A stretch of DNA of 64,000 nt, taken from positions 1,358,501 to 1,422,500 of the forward strand of contig NZ_JQMR01000001.1 of the NCBI RefSeq assembly GCF_000744825.1, given 5' to 3'. The first letter of the stretch is position 1; each line of letters starts with the position of its first letter. Under the pieces are notes generated by a model. That model did not search any database, was not told the DNA's origin, and saw only the letters and a program-made list of their open reading frames with translations. Both the position numbers and the translations under genes were made by a program. The DNA comes from Carnobacterium mobile DSM 4848. GTDB taxonomy: Bacteria; Bacillota; Bacilli; Lactobacillales; Carnobacteriaceae. Positions 38,913 through 48,160 of this stretch are shown here, in pieces.

Positions 38913-39776
38913 ATGATAAATAAAAAAGCTTTGTTTCCTGCATTTATCACAATGGCAGTATTAGCCGGCTGTTCAATGAACAACGCCCCTGATAATGAAA
39001 CAACTAACACATCTTCTCAAGCAAGTTCTGCAGAAGAAACTAGCCAAAGCAGCAGTCAGGAAAGCACAGTTGAAGAAAGTTCCAGCAGTGAAGCAGCCAA
39101 TCAATCAAGTGCGGCTTCATCAACAAGTTCGAGCGAACAACCAGCTGCTTTATCTCAACAAGAGGTTCTTGAAGCCATTGAAAATGAACTCTATACCGAT
39201 GCGCCTATCCATTTACCTAAACAACTCCCAATGAAAGAGGGCAAACATCTAAGTGCGACTACTTCATCCGAAGCGGGTACCTATGCTGTTGTCTTTTATG
39301 AAAGTGATGAACCAATCCCGATTAACAATCAGCAGTTAACGAATAGCACCAGTTCAGCTGAAAAAATTGCCCAATTAACGGTTCAACAATATCCTTCTCA
39401 AAAAGAAGCTGACGATCAAATAGTCCATCAAACGTTCAGTGAACAAGGCGGACAAGAAGTCGATCTAGGGTATGATATTACCGGCTATCAAGACGCAGGA
39501 GCCGGTTCTGTTTATACTGGCTGGAATGAAGGCCAATGGGCTTTGGCTGTCCATGCCAGAACCTCAAATAGCGAACAAGGTACTGAATTAGCGAAAGAAG
39601 CAGTAGAGTTCTTAGAAGAGAACAGTCTTCCGGTTCCTAACCCTCATGGTTATGCTCATCTTGATTCCGAGCGTGAAACCAACCGGATCCTTTGGCAAGA
39701 CGGAACAACAGTCTATGTTATTGATCAAGTAGTTGATCCAATTGACGCATTGATGATCGCTGTAGCCTTTGATTAA
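38913..39776 (+). CDS. Ser-rich lipoprotein of unknown function
   Basis: The 287-residue protein has a lipoprotein signal (MINKKALFPAFITMAVLAGC, lipobox LAGC at residues 17-20). A low-complexity Ser/Glu/Gln/Ala linker covers about residues 25-90, and a folded part of about 190 residues follows with LPKQLPMKEGKHLSATT and LGYDITGYQDAGAGSVYTGWNEGQWALAV. I know no specific function. The ATG at 38913 is used because AAGGAT precedes it; an ATG at 38895 has no site and would put the lipobox too deep. A terminator follows. Confidence 0.8.
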   Translation: MINKKALFPAFITMAVLAGCSMNNAPDNETTNTSSQASSAEETSQSSSQESTVEESSSSEAANQSSAASSTSSSEQPAALSQQEVLEAIENELYTDAPIHLPKQLPMKEGKHLSATTSSEAGTYAVVFYESDEPIPINNQQLTNSTSSAEKIAQLTVQQYPSQKEADDQIVHQTFSEQGGQEVDLGYDITGYQDAGAGSVYTGWNEGQWALAVHARTSNSEQGTELAKEAVEFLEENSLPVPNPHGYAHLDSERETNRILWQDGTTVYVIDQVVDPIDALMIAVAFD

Positions 39777-39784
39777 AAAAACGT

Positions 39785-39820
39785 CCTATCCTTTTTGTCT
39801 AAAGAAAGGATAGGTTATTT
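39785..39820 (+). terminator. Terminator of the lipoprotein gene
   Basis: CCTATCCTTT and AAAGGATAGG form a perfect 10-bp stem with a 10-base loop, then TTATTTTT. It may also serve the convergent YetF-like gene. Confidence 0.88.
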
Positions 39821-39827
39821 TTATTTA

Positions 39828-40496
39828 TTACCCATCAATTTCATAAGGCTCTTTTATTGAATCAGCATAAGTTTTAATATATAGACCTCGTTCGCTCGAC
39901 CACTCAGCATATGCAATTTCCGCTATTTGCATCTGTCCTTCTTTTCTTAATCGTTCCCGTAACCAATCTTCTGTTTTATGAATACTTTCTAATGCTTTTT
40001 CACTTATTTTCCCTTCATCGATTAAAAGAATGGTCAATATCGTATCTTCTTTTTCATTTTTCATCACACTGATCGTTCCACCTGTTTCAAGAATCACATG
40101 TTTTGCTTCTTGCAAAGAAAAACAGTTTTGCTGCCTCATCATCGTTCTTAACTGTTCCATTTCTACGTGGTTGCTGTTCAATCCTTTAATATTCAGCTGA
40201 CCATCCTGCACTAAAACGCAGGGCTCGCCTTTGATCCATTTATTGATTCTATCATTTTTTTGTACAAACGTTTCAATACTGTAAATCATAACTCCCCATA
40301 CCGTCAAAGCTAGAAAAAAATGGATTAAACGGATCTTTTCATCATAGATTGATTCTTCCAAAAGCCCTCCCAGCACCAAAGTATAAATTAAATCAAATGG
40401 TGTAATATCAGACATACTTTTTTTCCCTAATAAACGGGTAAAAAACAATAACCCGATTAATCCAAAAGCAACCTTTAACACAATACTTCCATACAT
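39828..40496 (-). CDS. DUF421 (YetF-like) membrane protein
   Basis: The 222-residue protein has three N-terminal helices with ARLLGKKSMSDITPFDLIYTLVLGG-type sequence (here RLLGKKSMSDITPFDLIYT). A cytoplasmic domain follows with GEPCVLVQDGQLNIKGL and LRTMMRQQNCFSLQEAKHVILETGG, both typical of YetF/YcaP. Such proteins occur in Firmicutes, often linked to sporulation or envelope, but the role is unknown. The ATG has an AGAGGGTG site. Confidence 0.9.
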   Translation of the reverse strand: MYGSIVLKVAFGLIGLLFFTRLLGKKSMSDITPFDLIYTLVLGGLLEESIYDEKIRLIHFFLALTVWGVMIYSIETFVQKNDRINKWIKGEPCVLVQDGQLNIKGLNSNHVEMEQLRTMMRQQNCFSLQEAKHVILETGGTISVMKNEKEDTILTILLIDEGKISEKALESIHKTEDWLRERLRKEGQMQIAEIAYAEWSSERGLYIKTYADSIKEPYEIDG

Positions 40497-40762
40497 AACG
40501 GATCACCCTCTATTCAAATTAATGTTTGTAATCACTATTCTTTTTCTCTATTCTAGCGTTTCCATTAGAGGAGTGCTATTGAAGTGCTTTAACTATTTAT
40601 GGATGGACCAAAAACTTGATGGGCGGGGTCTATCTCTCCTCAACTCTCCAACGCAACTGGATAAGTTGAACTACCTTATCACCTGAGTTTTCAAACGGTA
40701 TTTGATAAAATAAATATATAGTAAACAATAAAAAATAACCGATTAAGAAAGGAAGAACAGAT

Positions 40763-41020
40763 ATGCCAAAAATCAATCGCAAAAAAAATGATGTTGTCAT
40801 TAAATCCAAACGTTTCAAGATTTATTTCCAACAAAAGTACCAAATTATTTCATTAACGAATGATGTTATCACTGGATTAATGTTTGTAGCTGGTAGTTTA
40901 TTGAATCTTTTTGGCGCTCCCGCTGTTTATGGTAGTGTTATTTATTTATTAGCCAGTATCTTCTTAACTATCCGTCCTATTCTTAAAATTCTTCGGAAGA
41001 CTTGGATTTCAAAACTGTAA
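40763..41020 (+). CDS. YrhK-domain small membrane protein
   Basis: The 85-residue protein has a basic N-terminus, then two helices in ITGLMFVAGSLLNLFGAP and YGSVIYLLASIFLTIRPIL, the usual YrhK layout. The role is unknown. A GAAAGGAAG site precedes the ATG. It stands alone between a divergent YetF-like gene and a convergent surface-protein gene. Confidence 0.75.
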   Translation: MPKINRKKNDVVIKSKRFKIYFQQKYQIISLTNDVITGLMFVAGSLLNLFGAPAVYGSVIYLLASIFLTIRPILKILRKTWISKL

Positions 41021-41045
41021 GACTAAATCCTTTAATAAGAGGAAC

Positions 41046-41079
41046 AGAAAAAAAGACCCACTGCAAAAGCAGCGGGTTC
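41046..41079 (-). terminator. Terminator of the surface-protein gene
   Basis: GACCC.CTGC pairs with GCAG.GGGTTC around AAAA; a T-rich run follows on the minus strand. It lies 37 bp past the stop at 41116. Confidence 0.8.
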
Positions 41080-41115
41080 AAAAAGAATCTCTTTATTTAT
41101 TCTTGGAGTTTGCCT

Positions 41116-42507
41116 TTAATATTTATATAAAAATGCGGACATCACAAGTGTGCCCAGCACAACAAGTCCCATTAGAGCAGTAGAATCGTTATCTGCTGAC
41201 TTTCCAGCTTCATTTTTATTTTTTTCCAATACTTCAGTACTTTTCTCTGCTGAAGAAAATAGGGTAGTTTCACTTTTCGAATCAGGTAATGCAGTTCCCT
41301 CATTTTTTACATGTGCTGTTTTTCCTGGTTCCGTTGAATCAGGTAACAGCGAAAAATGCGTTTTATCAGTAGTCTCCTCCAACGGCAATCTTTGTTTGTC
41401 TTTCGTCTTCTTTTGACTTTCATTTTTCGTAAGAGACTCTTGATGCTCGTCAGGCTCTGGTAGTTTATTTTCTTCTCCTGTTTCTAGATCAGGGACTTCT
41501 TCCTCATTATCCACCTGGCTTTTTTCCAATAAAACCACTTTTTCAAAAGTTGCAAACACCCCTGTTGTATCCGTTATCGTAATCTCAAGGCTGTCTTCTG
41601 CACTTATTTCATTAAGTATGCTTAAATCAAAAATAAAGTTGCCGTTTTTATCAGCTGTGCTTTCAGCGGCCAATTGATCACAGTAGTTAAGAGTTATCGT
41701 TGCTTCGGAAATGGTTTTTCCAGCGTAATTCCCCATATTTTGATAGATATCTGGTAATTCAGTAGCTTCTTTGATTTCAGCTACTCGCTTTTTCCACTCT
41801 TCTGTTGGTTCTGAAACGGTCTTTTCCATGAGATGGGTAATCCCATCAGATAACAAAATGAATTGAATCACTTGCCCTGTTTGTAATCCTTGATCATCAA
41901 AAGAGAGTGTAAATTCTCCAGTCACAGCATCTGCTTGGATTGGATCACTTAGTTGTGTATTGATGAATAACCGAATAGAAGAACTAGGATCCGTTGTGCC
42001 CATATAGTGTTTGGTATAGGGATAAAGCGCAGGTAAAACCGTGTTTGCTTCAAGTTCTTTTTCTTCAGAAGATTCTGCTTCAAGATAAATCACTTCTTTG
42101 CCTGCTGTTGCTAGTAAAATTTGCTTCTCAATAGTCTCTTCCATTCCAGCCGGCTCATCACTGATTATATGAAAAATAAGCGTATCTCCAACCTTAAATT
42201 CTTTTTCACCAAAGTCCACAGCAAATTTCCCAGTTTTATTTACTGGAATATCTGTCATTGTCCCTTCATGACCTTTTATCTCATAAGAGAGTTTTCCTTC
42301 AAAAGAGAGCATCCCATTATAAATCTTTGTGTTTTGATAGATTTCTGACAAATCAGCTTTCTTATCTACCACTGAATCTGCTGAATCTTTACTTGCATAT
42401 TGGTTAGTCGCGCTTTCTGTCTGACCGTAGACTTCTGGGCTCCATAATATAAAGAAGATACTCCATAATAATCCAATCATCCAGCAGAAAGAGGTACTTT
42501 TCTTCAT
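41116..42507 (-). CDS. Secreted, membrane-anchored surface protein with Ig-like repeats
   Basis: The 463-residue protein has a signal peptide (MKKSTSFCWMIGLLWSIFFILW, cleavage perhaps after VYG). Three related beta-rich repeats follow, about residues 58-145, 160-240 and 255-325. Each begins with IYQN-, then a strand and FAVDFGEKEFKVGDTLIFHI-like sequence, typical of bacterial Ig-like modules. A charged Ser/Glu/Lys spacer and a C-terminal helix ALMGLVVLGTLVMSAFLYKY end it. I see no LPXTG sorting motif before this helix, so it is probably held by the helix itself. The adjacent ectoenzyme gene lies 48 bp upstream on the same strand. Confidence 0.72.
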   Translation of the reverse strand: MKKSTSFCWMIGLLWSIFFILWSPEVYGQTESATNQYASKDSADSVVDKKADLSEIYQNTKIYNGMLSFEGKLSYEIKGHEGTMTDIPVNKTGKFAVDFGEKEFKVGDTLIFHIISDEPAGMEETIEKQILLATAGKEVIYLEAESSEEKELEANTVLPALYPYTKHYMGTTDPSSSIRLFINTQLSDPIQADAVTGEFTLSFDDQGLQTGQVIQFILLSDGITHLMEKTVSEPTEEWKKRVAEIKEATELPDIYQNMGNYAGKTISEATITLNYCDQLAAESTADKNGNFIFDLSILNEISAEDSLEITITDTTGVFATFEKVVLLEKSQVDNEEEVPDLETGEENKLPEPDEHQESLTKNESQKKTKDKQRLPLEETTDKTHFSLLPDSTEPGKTAHVKNEGTALPDSKSETTLFSSAEKSTEVLEKNKNEAGKSADNDSTALMGLVVLGTLVMSAFLYKY

Positions 42508-42555
42508 TATTTTTTCCTTTCCTACAAATAGCGAAAAATAGGTTAGATAAATTTC

Positions 42556-44526
42556 CTATTTATTGTTAACGGATTCTTGTTCTTTTAATACTCGAGCTAA
42601 CTGTAAATAAAACTCTCCCGTTGTTTTCACATCCGCAAACTGGTTTTTGTCTACATTAGCTTTTGAAGACAAGTAACTGATTTCTTCTTTAACAATCGGT
42701 TTAGTTACATTGATAGAGGCAATATTCGTTCCGCTTCCCTCTTTTGAACGGGGAATATCTAAAATCTCTTTATTGACAAGTTCGACAACGGCTGAGTAAG
42801 CTGGAGATTCGGTTTCTATTCCCACTATTTTCCAATTGTTTTTTGGTTCTGGTGTATATTTTCCATTCAATTCTTCTACTAAATACTTAGTAGCTAGTTT
42901 TTGAAGAGTCCCTTCTGTTGCTCCATATGCACTTTCAGCTTGAGATTCCCATATTTTATTAAATTCTCGGTTTGAAAACAATTCGCCATCTGAACGAAGA
43001 AACTCCATTCTTCTTGAGTTCATGCCTAGTTTTAACTGGTCACTCATCTTGATTGGCGTACCATCCAATTTACGTAAATTTTTAATACGATTTCCTGGTT
43101 CTTCGCTTAAATCAATTTCATATTTGATGTTTCCGAACAAATCATTCGTCACTTTATCGGCTGTTCGCCGCCTTTCATTAAAGCTGATCGTAACATCTCC
43201 CGGTTGAGCAGTATTAAAATAACCAGCAGCCCACTCCATATAATCTTTTAAATCTTGGCCGGTTACTTTATAAACAGAAACGTCTCCATCCTCAAATTGG
43301 TAGTTATACCCTAAATCTTTTTTCCGAATCGGTCCGATTTCTAATGAGGCTTGATCGTTATCAATTTGATGAGCAACGACATCTGCATGACTATAATAGA
43401 GCATCACTTCATGTAAAAAATCTATCAAAGGAGTCTCTTGTGTTTGAACTGCTGGGATGCCCTTGATGGTGTCTTCAGGAACCAAATTCATTCCTTTCAA
43501 CTCACCTACTATTTCATTAGCGTCTGCACGCGCAAGTTCATGATAAGGTTGTAAAATTGTCTCTAATTCTTTGTCTGATTCGGTAACCGTTCCATCTGCG
43601 GCTACAACTGGAATAGCTGTGACGTCTTTTTGCTGTAATTCAAAATGGTCGCCTTTCTTACTGAATGTCAAATCAATTCTAGAAAGATACGTACCGTAAT
43701 TTTCTGGTTCTGTAACTGGTATGCCGTTTGATTCCGTGTCTTTAATCAATTCATGTGCATGCCCAGCAAAAACGGCATCCAATTCAGGAACAGCTTTAGT
43801 CAGTTCTTGGACACCCGTTCCAGCAACATCGTATTCATTTTCTAAGCCCATATGAACTAAGCCAACTACTGCATCTGCTTTTCCCTCTAAATCTGCTACC
43901 GCTTTTTTCGTTTCTTTGATCGCACTCCTAATTTCGATACCGTCTAAATGTGAACTGCCTTTCTCAAATTCTGTCACCATGGGAGTCACCATTCCGATAA
44001 TGCCGATTTTGATTCCAGCCCTCTCAATAACAGTAGAAGCTGGTAAAAAGCGTTCGCCGTTTTTTTGATAAACATTTCCGGCTAACTTAATACCCGTATA
44101 TTGATCAGCTATTTTCTTCAGTGTATCCAGTCCAAAATTAAATTCATGATTCCCAAGAGTCCATACGTCATATCCCATTTCATTCATAGCCGCCATCATA
44201 GGTGACTCAGGCTGATCATTAAATAATTCAGCTGAATTATCTTGAATCATATCTCCTGCATCCAATAAAATAGTATTAGGATTTTCTTGACGAATCTTTT
44301 TTATAAGGGTTTGAAGTTGTGTTAAACTGCCTTCTAGATTTGGTTCATCAATCGCATAATCCCATGGCATAAAGCGTCCATGAATATCAGATGTTGCCAA
44401 AAGAGTGATTTTGACTTCTTTTTCTTGTGTTTCCGCGCTATTATGTACATAAACCAGACTTATTCCTATAAGAATTCCTACTAATAGCATAGCGAGAAAT
44501 AACTTTTTACCTTTTATTTTCTTCAT
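42556..44526 (-). CDS. 5'-nucleotidase / 2',3'-cyclic-nucleotide 2'-phosphodiesterase family ectoenzyme
   Basis: The 656-residue protein has an N-terminal signal helix (residues 8-28). A calcineurin-type metallophosphoesterase domain follows with metal motifs ATSDIHGRF (near 45), LLDAGDMIQD (near 92), TLGNHEFNFG (near 122) and FAGHAHE (near 255). A 5'-nucleotidase C-terminal domain follows from about residue 335. The best match is the YfkN/CpdB-type cell-wall nucleotidase, for nucleotide scavenging outside the cell. The last ~80 residues may be a wall-interaction module. No LPXTG is seen. An AGGAGGAAG site precedes the ATG. Confidence 0.85.
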   Translation of the reverse strand: MKKIKGKKLFLAMLLVGILIGISLVYVHNSAETQEKEVKITLLATSDIHGRFMPWDYAIDEPNLEGSLTQLQTLIKKIRQENPNTILLDAGDMIQDNSAELFNDQPESPMMAAMNEMGYDVWTLGNHEFNFGLDTLKKIADQYTGIKLAGNVYQKNGERFLPASTVIERAGIKIGIIGMVTPMVTEFEKGSSHLDGIEIRSAIKETKKAVADLEGKADAVVGLVHMGLENEYDVAGTGVQELTKAVPELDAVFAGHAHELIKDTESNGIPVTEPENYGTYLSRIDLTFSKKGDHFELQQKDVTAIPVVAADGTVTESDKELETILQPYHELARADANEIVGELKGMNLVPEDTIKGIPAVQTQETPLIDFLHEVMLYYSHADVVAHQIDNDQASLEIGPIRKKDLGYNYQFEDGDVSVYKVTGQDLKDYMEWAAGYFNTAQPGDVTISFNERRRTADKVTNDLFGNIKYEIDLSEEPGNRIKNLRKLDGTPIKMSDQLKLGMNSRRMEFLRSDGELFSNREFNKIWESQAESAYGATEGTLQKLATKYLVEELNGKYTPEPKNNWKIVGIETESPAYSAVVELVNKEILDIPRSKEGSGTNIASINVTKPIVKEEISYLSSKANVDKNQFADVKTTGEFYLQLARVLKEQESVNNK

Positions 44527-44742
44527 GTTCTTCCTCCTGATTCGTTAAGCCAGCAGAGCTGCACTTAAAAAAATTGCCATTTATCATTCTACCACAGAAC
44601 ACCATTTCCGCTAAGAAAAATGTTTTTTTATTCAATTTGGTTTAAAAAGCCGCTTCTTCTACTTATGAGATGTTAATCAGCTTTCCTAGAAATTTCCCAT
44701 CCCTTTTTATTACATGTAAAACAGTTCACAAAAATCATCCTA

Positions 44743-44751
44743 TGGTATACT
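44743..44751 (+). promoter_or_regulatory. Extended -10 promoter of the flavodoxin-like gene
   Basis: TGGTATACT matches an extended -10 with one mismatch. TTCACA lies 15 bp before the hexamer. The start codon at 44787 is 35 bp downstream. Confidence 0.6.
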
Positions 44752-44786
44752 TAAGGCATACGGAACTTTTTAGGAGTGTTTACTTT

Positions 44787-45548
44787 ATGATGAAAATATT
44801 AGGCATTTTAGGCAGTTATAACCATAGAGGAAAAACTGCAAAAATGTTGGAAGAAGTTTTGGCCGGTGCAAGTGACGCTGGCTTGATAACTGAATTGCTT
44901 TATTTAGACGAGTACCAAGTAAAGATGAGCCATCCTGATACTCGTAAACTTTATGCTAAATTACTGGAAAGTGACTGCGTTGTTTTAGCAGCGCCTACTT
45001 ACTGGGGAGAAATCAGCGGCATAGCGAAAAACTTTCTCGATTGTCTGCGGCAATACGCAGTCAAAACAACCGAAAATGGAGATTTAAAACCTGGAAATTT
45101 AAAAGGTAAAAAGTATATTACCATTACCAGCTGCTATAAGACAGCTTTGGAAAACATAGTGACCGGTCTGACTGATACTACTTTTAATAGTGTTCAAACT
45201 GTTTTTTCTGCTGCCGGGATGAAACCTATTGGCGAAGTAGTATTGACCAATACATGGAAACTGTCCGCTCTTCCTTTACGAAAAAAAGAGGAATGTTATA
45301 ACTTAGGCTTATCCTTACAACAAACTATTGAAAAGGAGCACGATCTGTTGAAACGCTATATTCAATTATTCTTTATGATTGCTTTTTCTTCCCTTTTGGT
45401 GATGGGAATGGAAGAAGGATTAGCTAAACTGGGTCTTTTAAATTTAACTAATTTTTGGGTACGCTGGCTAGCATTCGCCGTTTTATTTTTTACCTTATTA
45501 TCGGTTATTCTTCATACGGTTACCGTTCACAATCATAAGAAGAAATAA
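44787..45548 (+). CDS. NAD(P)H-dependent FMN reductase/flavodoxin-like protein with C-terminal membrane helices
   Basis: The 253-residue protein begins with a flavodoxin-like fold: ILGILGSYNHRGKTAKMLEEVL (FMN-phosphate loop) and VVLAAPTYWGEISGIAKNFLDCL. After about residue 185 it has two hydrophobic helices (LFFMIAFSSLLVMGMEEGLA and LAFAVLFFTLLSVILHTV), ending in a basic tail. The usual family is soluble, so this fusion suggests a membrane-attached flavoprotein. The ATG at 44787 follows TAGGAGTG; the upstream 39 codons have no ribosome binding site. Confidence 0.78.
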   Translation: MMKILGILGSYNHRGKTAKMLEEVLAGASDAGLITELLYLDEYQVKMSHPDTRKLYAKLLESDCVVLAAPTYWGEISGIAKNFLDCLRQYAVKTTENGDLKPGNLKGKKYITITSCYKTALENIVTGLTDTTFNSVQTVFSAAGMKPIGEVVLTNTWKLSALPLRKKEECYNLGLSLQQTIEKEHDLLKRYIQLFFMIAFSSLLVMGMEEGLAKLGLLNLTNFWVRWLAFAVLFFTLLSVILHTVTVHNHKKK

Positions 45549-45670
45549 CCGTTTCAAGTCAGTTTTCTGTCTACTGTTATTTGTTACTAAATTCACTAAA
45601 AATAACAAAAGACGGTGCATCCTTCAAACATGCTGCGAAAATTGAATGCTCTATTTTATTACCTCCACAT

Positions 45671-45717
45671 AAAAATCCCCTCATTTTAAGCACAATAGGC
45701 TTAAAGTGAAGGGGATT
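45671..45717 (-). terminator. Terminator of the GSP39-like SDR gene
   Basis: AATCCCCT....AAGC pairs with GCTT....AGGGGATT, and TTTTT follows on the minus strand. Confidence 0.75.
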
Positions 45718-45763
45718 GGTTTTATTAGTAAACTTTGGTTCTTTTTAACAACAATAAAATAAA

Positions 45764-46654
45764 TTACGCAATTTCTGTTCCACCCGTTACACCGTAAACT
45801 TGGGCAGTCACATAACTTGAACTAGTCGAAGCGAGGAACACATACACATCTGCTAGTTCTACTGGTTGACCCGCTCTTTTCAGTGGTACCTGTTGGCCAA
45901 ATTCAGGTATGGCTTCGCTCGGTTGTGCACCAGTAATTTGTAATGGTGTCCAAATTGGACCAGGAGCAACTGAATTGACTCGGATTCCTTTCGGAGCTAA
46001 TTGTTTAGCTAAACCGCGTGTAAATCCCGTAATGGCAAATTTCGAAGCAGCATAATCCAGTAAAATAGGACTTGGGTCAAAACTTTGTACAGAAGTTGTG
46101 GTAATGATAGAAGCTCCTTTTGGCAAATAAGGCAAGGCAGCTTTTACTACCCAAAATAATGAAAAGACATTCACTTCAAACGTTTTGCGAAGTTGGTCAG
46201 TCGGTAATTCAGTAATATCTTTTACAGCTTGCTGTTGGCCAGCAACTAAAGTCAATACGTCTAGTCCATCTAATTCGGTATAAGCTTGTTTCACTAAATC
46301 TTGGCAAAAAGATTCATCACTTAAATCTCCAGGTATCAATACTGCTTTTCGTCCTTCTGCTTCAATCAGTTCTTTTACCTCTTCGGCATCTGGTTGTTCT
46401 TCCGGTAAATAATTAATCGCTACGTCAGCACCTTCGCGCGCATAGGCTATCGCTGCTGCTCGGCCTATCCCTGAATCTCCGCCTGTAATCAATGCTTTTC
46501 TGCCAATCAATTTTCCGCTTCCTTTATACGACGTTTCCCCACAATCAGGCAAAGGATCCATCTTCCCTTGAATACCAGGAGTCTCTTGATATTGTTTAGG
46601 GTAAGTTCCATTAAAATATTGATTTAGCGGGTTTTGAGAAGTTGAATCAGTCAT
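45764..46654 (-). CDS. SDR family oxidoreductase (general stress protein 39 type, YdaD-like)
   Basis: The 296-residue protein has a proline-rich N-terminal lead ([19 protein letters not shown]), then the cofactor loop [19 protein letters not shown] near residue 53. The catalytic Ser region TTSVQSF and [20 protein letters not shown] (YxxxK) follow, and the tail is [11 protein letters not shown]. The length and N-terminal extension match GSP39-like dehydrogenases. The substrate is unknown. An AAGGAGAT site precedes the ATG. Confidence 0.9.
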   Translation of the reverse strand: MTDSTSQNPLNQYFNGTYPKQYQETPGIQGKMDPLPDCGETSYKGSGKLIGRKALITGGDSGIGRAAAIAYAREGADVAINYLPEEQPDAEEVKELIEAEGRKAVLIPGDLSDESFCQDLVKQAYTELDGLDVLTLVAGQQQAVKDITELPTDQLRKTFEVNVFSLFWVVKAALPYLPKGASIITTTSVQSFDPSPILLDYAASKFAITGFTRGLAKQLAPKGIRVNSVAPGPIWTPLQITGAQPSEAIPEFGQQVPLKRAGQPVELADVYVFLASTSSSYVTAQVYGVTGGTEIA

Positions 46655-46749
46655 TAGTCGATCTCCTTCCTTTTTTTGGTTTTGCGATTTTGATCTTATA
46701 GATTCATTTTAACAAGTTCATTATTTTTCCGCATCTTATACGACTTTAC

Positions 46750-46792
46750 AAAAAATAAACTCCTAAAATCACTTATTGATTTCAAGAGTTTA
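46750..46792 (-). terminator. Terminator of the zinc lipoprotein gene
   Basis: On the minus strand TAAACTC.TGAAATCA pairs with TGATTT.AGGAGTTTA, followed by TTTTT. Confidence 0.85.
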
Positions 46793-46839
46793 CTTTTTAG
46801 GTTAAAAAAACTAATTATTGATTGTTTTTCTAGCCAATT

Positions 46840-47817
46840 TTAATAAATACTTTTCTTTAATGCTTCAAGGTTGTTTTTCATTACTTGAATGTAATCAACA
46901 CCGGCTTCTTGCTCTTTTTGAGTAACTCCTTCGATCGGATCCAAAATAGCCAATTCTATCCCGACTTCATTAGCTAACGTTTCAGCTATTTTTGAAGAGG
47001 CGTTATTTTCAAAATAAATGTATTCTACATGGTATTTATTTACATATTCGGTTAATTCAGCCAGCTTTGCTGGACTGGGTTCTGTTTCAGCAGATAAACC
47101 AGAAATCGAAATTTGAGTTAACTCGTATTGTTTTGCTAAATAAGCAAATGCTGCATGTTGTGTTACAAATACACGGTTAGTTGCATGTTTAAATGCCTCT
47201 TTAAATTCTTGATCTAATGCAGCTAATTTTTCGTTGTAAGCTGCTGCATTTTCTTGATAAGAGGCGGCGTTTTCTGTGTCAACTGTTGCAAGCCCTTCTT
47301 GAATATTTTTGACTTCTATTTGAGCTAGCACAGGATCTAACCAAACATGCGGATCAACAGCGTGATGGTGTTCTTTTGAATGGTCCTCTTCTTCTGTTTC
47401 CTCATGGTCATCATGTTCGTCGTGCTCAATAAATTCAATTCCGTTACTGGCATTGATAACCGTTACTTTCTTTGTATCAATAGCTTTTAACGCACTCGGT
47501 ACCCAAGTTTCCATTTCATCACTATTATAAATAAAGACGTCTGCATTTTCAATTTGGGCAATCATTTTTGCACTCGGTTCAAAGTCATGCGGTTCCGTTC
47601 CAGCTGGGATCAACATAGCGACATCTGCTTTGTTTTGCACAATATTTTTTGTGAAATCATACATGGGATAAAAAGTTGTAACGATTTTTAACTTCCCAGT
47701 TGTATTTTCTCCATTGGGCCTATCAGATTGGTTCCCAGTGTTTCCGCAACCAACAAGCAATAAAAAAGTTCCCACAATAGACAGTACTAAGCTCATAACT
47801 TTTCTCTTCTTTTGCAT
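46840..47817 (-). CDS. Zinc ABC transporter substrate-binding lipoprotein (ZnuA/AdcA type)
   Basis: The 325-residue lipoprotein has the lipobox LLVGC near residue 24. A cluster A-I solute-binding fold follows: KIVTTFYPMYDFTKNI, PAGTEPHDFEPSAKM (first metal His), then a His/Asp/Glu-rich loop (EHDEHDDHEETEEEDHSKEH, near residues 130-150). VDPHVWLDPV, FVTQHAAFAYL and the terminal FENNASSKIAETLANEVG supply the other metal ligands. It lacks the ZinT-like domain found in long AdcA. No permease or ATPase gene is adjacent, so it must serve a transporter encoded elsewhere. The ATG at 47817 is 6 bases after AGGAGG. A Zur-like box lies upstream. Confidence 0.9.
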   Translation of the reverse strand: MQKKRKVMSLVLSIVGTFLLLVGCGNTGNQSDRPNGENTTGKLKIVTTFYPMYDFTKNIVQNKADVAMLIPAGTEPHDFEPSAKMIAQIENADVFIYNSDEMETWVPSALKAIDTKKVTVINASNGIEFIEHDEHDDHEETEEEDHSKEHHHAVDPHVWLDPVLAQIEVKNIQEGLATVDTENAASYQENAAAYNEKLAALDQEFKEAFKHATNRVFVTQHAAFAYLAKQYELTQISISGLSAETEPSPAKLAELTEYVNKYHVEYIYFENNASSKIAETLANEVGIELAILDPIEGVTQKEQEAGVDYIQVMKNNLEALKKSIY

Positions 47818-47894
47818 ATACATCCTCCTGATCTTAATTAATTTTTTAACCTACCCTCTATGTAGTAAAATAAGCACATAAACTTATTTTAACC

Positions 47895-47915
47895 AAATCG
47901 TAAAGGTTACGTTTT
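47895..47915. promoter_or_regulatory. Candidate Zur box upstream of the zinc lipoprotein gene
   Basis: AAATCGTAA-AGG-TTACGTTTT is an inverted repeat close to the Firmicute Zur consensus (AAATCGTAATnATTACGATTT). It stands about 78 bp before the gene, so zinc-dependent repression is expected. A separate inverted repeat AAAATAAG / CTTATTTT lies at 47867-47890. Confidence 0.65.
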
Positions 47916-48160
47916 AAAGCATAACTTAATTCGCTTTTCAATGCAACTCTTTTTCGCTAACCTTAATTTTTTTTTGAATTCAGCTTAATTTTAAAGACAT
48001 AAATCAGTTAGTATGCCTGCTTTTCTTTTAGATTAGATACTAAGTCTTTTTTAGAAGTCAAACTATTGTAAAATAAGTCCGTTAATCATGGTAGTATAGT
48101 AGATGATAAATGAATACATGATCCGTTGTACCGTACTGATTTAAAAAGGAGACTATTTTT

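Noticed and set aside
40630-40818. 62-residue membrane-like open frame on the minus strand
   Set aside because: It overlaps the start of the YrhK gene and lacks a ribosome binding site.
41116-41430. LPXTG sorting signal in the surface protein
   Set aside because: LPDST and LPDSK occur, but far from the C-terminal helix and without the right residues or spacing.
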